DNA from: an uncultured Faecalibacterium sp.
GTDB lineage: Bacteria > Bacillota > Clostridia > Oscillospirales > Ruminococcaceae
Direction of reading: 5' to 3'
Length of the DNA: 64,000 bases
Assembly: GCA_934548045.1 (NCBI GenBank)
Contig: CAKTEM010000006.1
Coordinates: forward strand, 1 to 64,000
How positions within the stretch are numbered: position 1 is the first letter of the stretch; every line of letters starts with the position of its first letter. Below the pieces are notes generated by a model that was given only the letters and a program-made list of their open reading frames with translations, was not told the DNA's origin and searched no databases. Both the position numbers and the translations under genes were made by a program. Positions 41,079-47,974 of this stretch are shown here, piece after piece.

Positions 41079-41954
41079 ATGAACGGTTATATTGTAAAAG
41101 GCATCGGCGGATTTTATTACGTCAAAACGTCCGAAGGCATCGTCGAGTGCAAGCCGCGCGGCATCTTCCGCAAACAGAAGATCAGCCCCGTCGCCGGTGA
41201 CGAAGTGACCCTCGAGACCGAGAACGGCGCGTCGGTCATCGCGCAGATCGCCCCCCGGAAGAACGTCTTCGTCCGCCCACCGGTGGCGAACCTCGACGTC
41301 CTCTTCCTCGTCGCCAGCACCACCCAGCCCACGCCCAGCACCCTTGTGTTGGATAAGCTGTCGGCCATCGCGGTGGACAAGGGCGTGCAGCCGGTCATCG
41401 TCTGCACCAAGGGCGACCTCGCCGAAGCCGAATTCCTGCGCTCTGCCTACGAAAAATCGACCCTGCCCTTTATCCGCATCGACTACGAGACGGGTGCCGG
41501 GCTGGATGAGGTCAAGCATTGGATTGAAGGTCGTCTCTGCGCATTCTGCGGCAACTCCGGCGTCGGCAAATCGACCCTGCTCAACGCGCTGCTGCCCGAT
41601 GTCGCCCGGGAGACCGGCGAGATCAGCCAGAAGCTTGGCCGCGGCCGCCACACCACCCGTGAGGTGACGATCTTCGAGGCTTTCGGCGGACGCATCGCCG
41701 ATACGCCGGGTTTTGCCAGCCTTGAGGCCAACCGCGCCGGGTTCATCCCGAAAGAGAACCTTGAACACGCCTTCCCGGAGTTTGGCCCCTATCTGGGCGA
41801 GTGCCAGTTCACTGGCTGCTCCCACCGCTCCGAGAAGGGCTGCGCCGTCCGCGCGGCACTGGCCGAGGGCAAGCTCTCTCAGACCCGGTACGACAGCTAT
41901 TGCGCCATGTACGACGAGGTGAAAGACGTCAAGGACTGGCAGCGGAAATTTTAA
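41079..41954 (+). CDS. rsgA: Ribosome small subunit-dependent GTPase A
   Basis: 291 residues from MNGYIVKGIGGFYYV behind GGGAGG. An N-terminal OB domain is followed by the circularly permuted GTPase domain (G4-like VCTKGDLAE before G1 GNSGVGKSTLLN, then G3 DTPGF) and a C-terminal zinc region (CQFTGCSHRSEKGCAV). It assists late 30S maturation. thiN follows 18 bases later, without the rpe gene that often lies between them. Confidence 0.96.
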   Translation: MNGYIVKGIGGFYYVKTSEGIVECKPRGIFRKQKISPVAGDEVTLETENGASVIAQIAPRKNVFVRPPVANLDVLFLVASTTQPTPSTLVLDKLSAIAVDKGVQPVIVCTKGDLAEAEFLRSAYEKSTLPFIRIDYETGAGLDEVKHWIEGRLCAFCGNSGVGKSTLLNALLPDVARETGEISQKLGRGRHTTREVTIFEAFGGRIADTPGFASLEANRAGFIPKENLEHAFPEFGPYLGECQFTGCSHRSEKGCAVRAALAEGKLSQTRYDSYCAMYDEVKDVKDWQRKF

Positions 41955-41972
41955 GAGAAAAGGAAGGATCGC

Positions 41973-42608
41973 ATGGCACGTTGTGTCATCATTTCCGCCT
42001 GCACGGTGGACCCGTCGCTGGCGAAGCTCCTGCGCCCGGACGATTTCATCATCGCCTGCGACGCCGGTTATAAAAACTGCGCCCGGCTGGGCTGTAAGCC
42101 GAATATCATCGTCGGCGATTTCGATTCCGCCGCCTGCCCCAAGCAGGAGGATGACGACATCATCATCCTGCCCCACGTCAAGGACGACACCGACACCGAG
42201 TACGCCGCAAAATTGGCGAAGGAAAAGGGCTTTTCCGAAGTCCTGATGCTGGGTGCGCTGGGCGGACGCCGCCTCGAACACACCCTCTCCAACTTCTGCA
42301 CCGGCCTCGGCCTTGAGCAGAAGGGCATCCGGGCGACCATTCAGGATGAGCGGAGCCGCATCACCTACGTTCTGCCCGGCGAGGAGCGAACCTACCCGAA
42401 GGGTGACTTCTTCTATGTCTCGGTCTTCCCGATGGAGGGTGAGGCGACCGGCGTCTGCGAGCGCGGCTCCTTCTACGAGCTGACCGACGCCACCCTGACC
42501 GCAGGCTATCCGCTGGGCGTCAGCAACGAGTACGCCCAAAATTCCGACTCTATGACCATCTCCACCCAAAAGGGCGCGCTGGTCGTCATCGAGACGATTG
42601 CCGATTAA
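41973..42608 (+). CDS. thiN: Thiamine diphosphokinase
   Basis: 211 residues. It transfers pyrophosphate from ATP to thiamine to make thiamine diphosphate. The catalytic domain has IACDAGYKNCARLG, NIIVGDFDS (metal-binding Asp residues), KDDTDTEYA and LGALGGRRLEHTLSN. The C-terminal beta domain binds thiamine (GYPLGVSNEY). AAGGAAGGATCGC precedes the ATG. It is the last gene of the long housekeeping operon, and the spoVM-like gene lies 83 bases downstream, as spoVM follows thiN in Bacillus. Confidence 0.94.
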   Translation: MARCVIISACTVDPSLAKLLRPDDFIIACDAGYKNCARLGCKPNIIVGDFDSAACPKQEDDDIIILPHVKDDTDTEYAAKLAKEKGFSEVLMLGALGGRRLEHTLSNFCTGLGLEQKGIRATIQDERSRITYVLPGEERTYPKGDFFYVSVFPMEGEATGVCERGSFYELTDATLTAGYPLGVSNEYAQNSDSMTISTQKGALVVIETIAD

Positions 42609-42691
42609 GCATCAAAAAAGCACCGTACCCGGAACCTTTTTGCCCCGGACTGCTTATACTGGGGTAAAACAGGCGAAAGGTGGGTGTCTCG

Positions 42692-42766
42692 ATGCAGGTC
42701 GTCGTCATTCAAAGCCCGAAGTGTCTCCGTGGTCTGCTGCGGAAGCTGTTCGGCATTAAAAAGTAA
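42692..42766 (+). CDS. spoVM: SpoVM-like small amphipathic peptide
   Basis: A 24-codon gene missed by size filters. It reads MQVVVIQSPKCLRGLLRK followed by LFGIKK. SpoVM of spore formers is a 24-27 residue amphipathic helix with the pattern I-K-x-P-K-x-L-x-G-x-(V/L)-R, which marks the convex forespore membrane and recruits SpoIVA; the SPK, L-x-G-L-L-R and basic end are kept here. AAAGGTGGGTG lies 9 bases before the ATG. Position also supports it: spoVM follows thiN in Bacillus, and the next gene here is sipL, whose product works in the same spore-coat base. A strong terminator follows directly. Confidence 0.75.
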   Translation: MQVVVIQSPKCLRGLLRKLFGIKK

Positions 42767-42768
42767 AG

Positions 42769-42806
42769 ATAGAAGGCTGTTCGGCAGAGCAGCCTTCTAT
42801 TTTTTT
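42769..42806 (+). terminator. Intrinsic terminator after the spoVM-like gene
   Basis: ATAGAAGGCTG pairs perfectly with CAGCCTTCTAT around a 10-base loop and is followed by seven T. Confidence 0.9.
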
Positions 42807-42866
42807 GCCCATCTGCATAAATTTCTGGTATCTGCCGCCAAGCGGACAAGGAAAGGAGCGCGTTGC

Positions 42867-44396
42867 ATGGAGCTGAAAATTTTCCGGGATGCGATGCCGA
42901 CGGCCGGCGCGAGCTGTACCGTCAAGGCGGAACTTCCCCTCGAGACCGAAGTCCTCATCTCCGACTATCTGCCGCCGGTCTTCAAACTGGTAAAATGCTT
43001 TGCAAAGCCCGTCGTCCTGCAAAAACAATTGCAGCCGGGCCGTCTCACGCTGGAAGGATATCTTCGATGCACCGTCTATTATCAGGGCGAGGAGGACGCC
43101 GGCCTGTGCCAGACCGAACAGAAACTGCCCTTCACCAAGGTGCTGGAACTGCCGGAGTTCGCGTTCTCGGCGTGGACAGCCGTGGTCGAGGGGCAGACCG
43201 AGTACATCAACAGCCGGTCGGTCAATCCGCGCCGCATCGAAGTGCGTGGGGCATACGCGCTGGTCGTGTCGGTCTACACCCAGAGCAAGGCCGACGTCAT
43301 CACGGCACTGTCCGAGGGCGGCATCGAGCAGAAGCTCTGCACCATCCGCGGCGTCCGAAGAGCCGTCGTTCTCGAAAAGCTCGTTACGGTGGAAGGGGAG
43401 CTGAGCTTTCCGCAGACACCTGCCGCCATTCTCGACCTTACTGGCACCGCCGAGGTCAGGGAGCTGAAAGTCCTGCACGGCAAAGCGGTCGCCAAAGGGG
43501 AGCTGCACCTGCTCTGCGCATGGCGTGCCGAAGGGGAGACCGCCCTGCAAAGCCAGTCCGCCGACCTGCCGTTCCAACAGGTGCTGGACGCCGACGGCCT
43601 CAGCGAGGATTGCCGCTGTCTCTGCGTGGCCGAGCCGGTGGGCTTCACGGCGGCGCAGGGCGAGGGGGACGCGCCCAGCCAGCTGACCGCGACCGTCATG
43701 CTCCGGTTCCGGGCGTGGCGGCCGTATCAGCTGCAATGCGTGGCGGATGCCTTTTCGACCCGGTTCGAGACGAGCCTTGCACCCCAGCAGCTTTTGGCCG
43801 AGCAGCTGGTCTGCCCACTCAATGAGACAGCGGTCGTCAACGGTTCCGGGGCTTTGCCGGATGCCGGGGCGAAGATACTGGCCTGCTTCGCTTCCTTTGG
43901 GCCGACGCAGGTCGTCCGGAAAGGGGAGGGCTGGGTGCTGGCCTCCCGTGCCTTGGTGACGGCCTTTGCCGAGAACAGCCTTTCGGAGCTGGAAAGCTAC
44001 GAGAAGACGCTGGAATTCACCCTTCCGCTCAAGCCCACCGAGGAGCTTCCGCCCGATGCTGAACTTTACCCGGAGTGCTGGCTGACCGCCGAAAATCTCC
44101 AGTGCAGCAGTTCCGGCGGCGCGCTGGATGTCTCGCTGAGCGTCCGTGCCGAGGGAGCCGTCCTCTGCCGCAGGGCGTACACCGGCGTCGGCACCATCGA
44201 GCTGGGCGACGCGCTGGCCCCGGCCGACCCGGAAATTTCCCTCCGCATCTACTACGCGCAGGCAGGAGAGGAGCTGTTCGACATCGCAAAACGATTCCAC
44301 GTCTCGCCGGGGCAAATGCTGGCCGCGAACGAGCTGGACGAAACCACAACGAACCTTGCGCAGGCGGCGCGGCTTCTGGTGCCGAGCAGCGGCTGA
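42867..44396 (+). CDS. sipL: SipL-like spore coat morphogenesis protein (DUF3794 repeats plus LysM)
   Basis: 509 residues from the ATG behind GAAAGGAG; the frame is open 61 codons upstream through spoVM, without signals. It contains several DUF3794 (SipL/SPOCS) segments, for example LISDYLPPVFKLVKCFAKPVV, QKLPFTKVLELPE and a later copy LPFQQVLDADGL. It ends in a LysM domain (IYYAQAGEELFDIAKRFHVSPGQMLAANEL, then LLVPSSG). In Clostridioides difficile, SipL binds SpoIVA through LysM and is needed for coat attachment. Here it sits next to a spoVM-like gene. No signal peptide is present, as expected for a mother-cell protein. Confidence 0.85.
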   Translation: MELKIFRDAMPTAGASCTVKAELPLETEVLISDYLPPVFKLVKCFAKPVVLQKQLQPGRLTLEGYLRCTVYYQGEEDAGLCQTEQKLPFTKVLELPEFAFSAWTAVVEGQTEYINSRSVNPRRIEVRGAYALVVSVYTQSKADVITALSEGGIEQKLCTIRGVRRAVVLEKLVTVEGELSFPQTPAAILDLTGTAEVRELKVLHGKAVAKGELHLLCAWRAEGETALQSQSADLPFQQVLDADGLSEDCRCLCVAEPVGFTAAQGEGDAPSQLTATVMLRFRAWRPYQLQCVADAFSTRFETSLAPQQLLAEQLVCPLNETAVVNGSGALPDAGAKILACFASFGPTQVVRKGEGWVLASRALVTAFAENSLSELESYEKTLEFTLPLKPTEELPPDAELYPECWLTAENLQCSSSGGALDVSLSVRAEGAVLCRRAYTGVGTIELGDALAPADPEISLRIYYAQAGEELFDIAKRFHVSPGQMLAANELDETTTNLAQAARLLVPSSG

Positions 44397-44571
44397 TCTG
44401 ACATACAAAACCCCGGAACTGTCCGTCAAAGAACGACAAAATCGAAATTTAAGTATGACTTATGAATAAAAAATGAACAAAAAGTTCTGAAAACGCTACC
44501 ATCTGCCCCGATGCTTTGCTATAATTCAAATTGTCTTTGAATACAAAAGGAGCAATAAAAGGAGCAAGGAA

Positions 44572-45966
44572 ATGACAAAAGATATCGCTTTGGAGAAATC
44601 GGCATATCAGTTTGAAGCAAAAATGCCGCTGCGCCAGTCCATTCCGCTGGGCCTGCAGCATGTGTTCGCAATGTTCGTCGGCAACCTGACGCCGCTGCTG
44701 ATCATCACCAGTGCCTGCGGTCTGGCCGGCGGCGAGTTCGCTGATTTACAGGTCAGCCTGCTGCAGAATGCCATGTTCGTGGCCGGCATCGTCACGCTGG
44801 TGCAGCTGTACGGCCTTGGCCCCATCGGCGGCAAGGTGCCGATCATCATGGGTACCAGCTCGGGCTTCCTCGGCGTCTTCAACAGCGTCGCAGCCACCAT
44901 GGGCGGCGGCGTGACCGCTTACGGAGCCATCATGGGCGCGTCCATTCTGGGCGGCCTGTTCGAGAGCGTGCTGGGCATCTTCCTCAAGCCCCTGCGCAAG
45001 CTCTTCCCGTCGGTCGTCACCGGCACGGTCGTTCTGTCCATCGGTCTGTCGCTGATCTCGGTCGGCATCAACTCCTTTGGCGGCGGCAACGGCGCAAAGG
45101 ACTTTGGCTCGGTCGAGAACCTGCTGCTGGCCCTCTTCGTTCTGGTCGTCATCCTCTTCTTCAAGCACTGGACGACCGGCTTCCTCAGCTCTTCCTCCAT
45201 CCTGATCGGCATCATCGCCGGTTATGTGGCTTCCATCATCATGAGCTTTGTCCTGCCCACCACCGGCGTTACCGCCGAGGGTGTCGAGTTCACCAAAGCA
45301 TGGGTCCTGAACTGGGATAAGGTCGCGCAGGCCAGCTGGTTCGCCATCCCGAAGCTGGTTCCCGTCAAGATCGTCTTCGATATGCGCGCTATCCTGCCCG
45401 TTCTCATCATGTTCATCGTCACCGCCGTCGAGACGGTCGGTGATATCTCCGGCGTCATGGAGGGCGGCATGAACCGCGAGCCTTCCGATAAGGAGCTGTC
45501 CGGCGGCGTCATCTGCGACGGCTTGGGCTCTTCCTTCGCCGCAGCGTTCGGCGTCCTGCCCAACACTTCCTTCAGCCAGAACGTCGGCCTCGTCGCCATG
45601 ACCAAGGTCGTCAACCGCGGCGCACTGGCGACCGGTGCCGTCTTCCTGATTTTGTGCGGCCTCATCCCCAAGCTGGGCGCACTGGTCTCCATCATGCCGC
45701 AGGCTGTTCTGGGCGGCGCGGCTGTCATGATGTTCTCTTCCATCGTCGTCAGCGGCATCCAGCTTATCACCAAGGAGAAGATGACTCCGCGCACCCTCAC
45801 CATCGTCTCGGTCGCTCTGGGCGTCGGCTATGGCATGGGCGCAAATGCGAACATCCTCGCCAATACTCCGCAGTTCGTTCAGCTCATCTGCGGCGAGTCC
45901 GGCATCGTTCCGGCCGCTTTTGTCGCTATCGTCCTGAATGTCCTCCTGCCGAAGGATAAAGAGTAA
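44572..45966 (+). CDS. NCS2-family uracil/xanthine permease
   Basis: 464 residues, about 12-14 membrane segments, nucleobase:cation symporter 2. Motifs: SIPLGLQHVFAMFVGNLTPLL at the start, IMGTSSGFLGVF (substrate-binding loop), VETVGDISGVMEGG, and GLGSSFAAAFGVLPNTSFSQNVGLVAMTKVVNR. The last motif (NTSFSQNVG) fits the xanthine/urate branch. AAAGGAGCAAGGAA precedes the ATG. TATAAT at 44520-44525 is a likely -10 with a weak -35. No purine riboswitch is recognisable in the 170-base leader. Adjacent molybdenum hydroxylase genes suggest purine uptake. The 3' end overlaps the convergent mocA-like gene by 41 bases. Confidence 0.9.
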   Translation: MTKDIALEKSAYQFEAKMPLRQSIPLGLQHVFAMFVGNLTPLLIITSACGLAGGEFADLQVSLLQNAMFVAGIVTLVQLYGLGPIGGKVPIIMGTSSGFLGVFNSVAATMGGGVTAYGAIMGASILGGLFESVLGIFLKPLRKLFPSVVTGTVVLSIGLSLISVGINSFGGGNGAKDFGSVENLLLALFVLVVILFFKHWTTGFLSSSSILIGIIAGYVASIIMSFVLPTTGVTAEGVEFTKAWVLNWDKVAQASWFAIPKLVPVKIVFDMRAILPVLIMFIVTAVETVGDISGVMEGGMNREPSDKELSGGVICDGLGSSFAAAFGVLPNTSFSQNVGLVAMTKVVNRGALATGAVFLILCGLIPKLGALVSIMPQAVLGGAAVMMFSSIVVSGIQLITKEKMTPRTLTIVSVALGVGYGMGANANILANTPQFVQLICGESGIVPAAFVAIVLNVLLPKDKE

Positions 45967-46582
45967 TCAATTCTTCCCTCGTATCCACATCCATCAATTC
46001 TTCCCTCTTCGCCGCAAAGACGAGCCGCACCTGCTCCGGGTATCTCCGGAGAAGCACGCCGCCGCCTTTGCCCTCGGGCAGGGAACGCAGTGCGGCAAAG
46101 TAACCGCATCCAAACAGAACGGGGCTTCCGACCGTCGGTGCCGGGTCATTTTTGGCCTGATACGCCAGCCGGAAGATTCCTCGCTCTGTTTCTTTTTGTG
46201 TCTGGCCATCGGCGGAAAATGCCCGTACCAGCTCTTCGACGCTCTGCCGCCGTAAAAGCGGCTGGTCGCCGGGCAGGAACATGCAGCCCGAAAGCTCCGG
46301 GTGTTCTGCCAGCAGCGCGTTCAGTCCCAGCCGAACCGTGTCGTTCCGTCCGGGCAGAGCATGGAAAATCACTGGGATATGCTCGTTTTCACAGAGGGCT
46401 TTCACCTCGGCGGAACGGGTCACCACCACCCGGGCGGCAAGCAGCGGCGTGTCGGTGGCATCGAACGCCCGGCAGAGCATCGGCCTGCCGCCAAAGTTAG
46501 CCAGCAATTTGTTCGAGCCGAACCGCTTCGCCAGCCCGGACGCCATCAGGACACACCCCACCGGTAAAATCTTGCTTTCCAT
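45926..46582 (-). CDS. MocA/MobA-like nucleotidyltransferase for molybdenum cofactor
   Basis: 218 residues from the ATG behind AAAGGAG; the frame is open upstream into other signals. An NTP-transferase fold: VGCVLMASGLAKRFGSNKLLANFGGRPML (nucleotide-binding loop with the conserved Lys), FLPGDQPLLRRQSVEELV (metal-binding Asp), and GSPVLFGCGYFAALRSLPEGKGG, ending with MDVDTREEL. The family adds CMP or a related nucleotide to molybdopterin for xanthine-dehydrogenase-type enzymes. It lies divergently from the hydroxylase subunit genes, which supports this role. Confidence 0.85.
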   Translation of the reverse strand: MESKILPVGCVLMASGLAKRFGSNKLLANFGGRPMLCRAFDATDTPLLAARVVVTRSAEVKALCENEHIPVIFHALPGRNDTVRLGLNALLAEHPELSGCMFLPGDQPLLRRQSVEELVRAFSADGQTQKETERGIFRLAYQAKNDPAPTVGSPVLFGCGYFAALRSLPEGKGGGVLLRRYPEQVRLVFAAKREELMDVDTREELITLYPSAGGHSGR

Positions 46583-46697
46583 CCAAAAGCTCCTTTCGCA
46601 CCCCAAAATTTGCGGAAAAATCCGTTCTCCAAATAGCATTATAAGGCAAACTGTGGTAAAATAAAAGGTAGTAGCACGAAAAAGAGAGGTACTGCGT

Positions 46698-47483
46698 ATG
46701 ATGATGATTCGGGAATACAAAAAAGCCGAAAGTCTGGAGGAAGCTTGGCAGCTCAACCAGAAAAAGAATAACCGTGTCCTCGGCGGCATGATCTGGCTCA
46801 AGATGGAGACCATCAACGTCGGCACCGCCATCGACCTGTCCGGTCTGGGTCTGGACACCATCGAGGAGACCGACGAGGGTTTCTCCATTGGCGCGATGGT
46901 GACCCTCCGCCAGCTGGAACAGCACCCGGGTCTGGCCGCCTACACGGACGGTGCGGTGCGCGAGTCGGTGCGGCATATCGTCGGCGTCCAGCTCCGCAAT
47001 CTGGCGACGGTCGGCGGAAGCATTTACAGCCGGTTCGGATTTTCGGACGTACTTACCATGTTTTTGGCTCTGGATGCCTCGGTGGAACTGTACAAGGGCG
47101 GCATCGTCTCGCTGGCGGAATACGCCCGGCGGCCCTACGACCGGGATATTCTGGTGCGCGTCCTCGTGCCGAAAACACAGGCAAAATTTTATTACCAGTC
47201 GGTGCGCAACAGCCAGACCGATTTCCCGGTGCTGACCTGCGCCGCCGCAAAAACGGCAGAAGGCGGTTACCGCTTTGCCATCGGTGCGCGTCCGGGCAAG
47301 GCCGTCGTGTATGATTTCACGCCGGAAGCAGGGGAGACGGCCGAGCAGAAAGCCGCCCGTTTCGCCGCCGCTGTCCGTGCCGACATCAAGACGGAGTCCA
47401 ACATGCGCGGCAGTGCCGAGTACCGCAACCACCTGTCGGGCGTGCTGGTCAAGCGTGCCGTCCGCCAGCTGGATGCTGAATAA
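46698..47483 (+). CDS. Molybdenum hydroxylase FAD-binding subunit
   Basis: 261 residues, CO-dehydrogenase medium-chain/FAD-binding PCMH type. IREYKKAESLEEAWQLNQKK, VLGGMIWLKM and the FAD loop VGVQLRNLATVGGSIYSRFGFSDVLTMFLALDA are characteristic. The C-terminal domain has MRGSAEYRNHLSGVLVKRA. It passes electrons between the 2Fe-2S subunit and the final acceptor. GAGAGG lies upstream of three tandem ATG codons, and the first was chosen. It is the first of eleven genes read in the same direction. Confidence 0.92.
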   Translation: MMMIREYKKAESLEEAWQLNQKKNNRVLGGMIWLKMETINVGTAIDLSGLGLDTIEETDEGFSIGAMVTLRQLEQHPGLAAYTDGAVRESVRHIVGVQLRNLATVGGSIYSRFGFSDVLTMFLALDASVELYKGGIVSLAEYARRPYDRDILVRVLVPKTQAKFYYQSVRNSQTDFPVLTCAAAKTAEGGYRFAIGARPGKAVVYDFTPEAGETAEQKAARFAAAVRADIKTESNMRGSAEYRNHLSGVLVKRAVRQLDAE

Positions 47484-47503
47484 GAGACAACGGGAGAAAA
47501 ACC

Positions 47504-47974
47504 ATGCAGATAAATCTGATTTTGAACGGAACCAAGGTGTCAGCGGACGTTGCGCCGGACACCCTGCTTATTGATTTTGTCCGCAGTCAGGGCTGTTACA
47601 GCGTCAAGCGCGGCTGCGAGACCTCCAACTGCGGTCTTTGCACCGTCTTCGTGGAGGACAAACCGGTGCTGTCCTGCTCGGTGCTGGTCGCCCGGGTGGA
47701 CGGCAAGCACGTCACCACGCTGGAAGGCTTGCAGGACGAGGCGGCGGAGTTCGGCGCATTTATCGCCGATCAGGGCGCGGAGCAGTGCGGCTTCTGCAAC
47801 CCGGGCTTCATCATGAACGCCCTCGCCCTCTTCCGGGAAAAAGAGTACCCCACCGAAGAGGAAATCAAAGAATACCTCGCAGGCAACCTCTGCCGCTGCT
47901 CTGGCTACGAAGGCCAGCTGCGCGGAATTCAGGCGTTCCTCGCGTGGAAAAAGAACAAGGAGGCAGCGGAATGA
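47504..47974 (+). CDS. Molybdenum hydroxylase 2Fe-2S subunit
   Basis: 156 residues with two [2Fe-2S] clusters. The ferredoxin-type set is GCETSNCGLCTVFVEDKPVLSC near residues 41-64. The alpha-helical set is EQCGFCNPGFIMN and NLCRCSGYEG. Length and order match XdhC/HcrC-like small subunits. The stop codon overlaps the Mo-subunit start (ATGA). Confidence 0.95.
   Translation: MQINLILNGTKVSADVAPDTLLIDFVRSQGCYSVKRGCETSNCGLCTVFVEDKPVLSCSVLVARVDGKHVTTLEGLQDEAAEFGAFIADQGAEQCGFCNPGFIMNALALFREKEYPTEEEIKEYLAGNLCRCSGYEGQLRGIQAFLAWKKNKEAAE

Noticed and set aside
44400..44571. A purine riboswitch before the uracil/xanthine permease
   Set aside because: I looked for the conserved three-way junction with its core loops and saw none. 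Only a -10 element and two AGGAG sites are evident.
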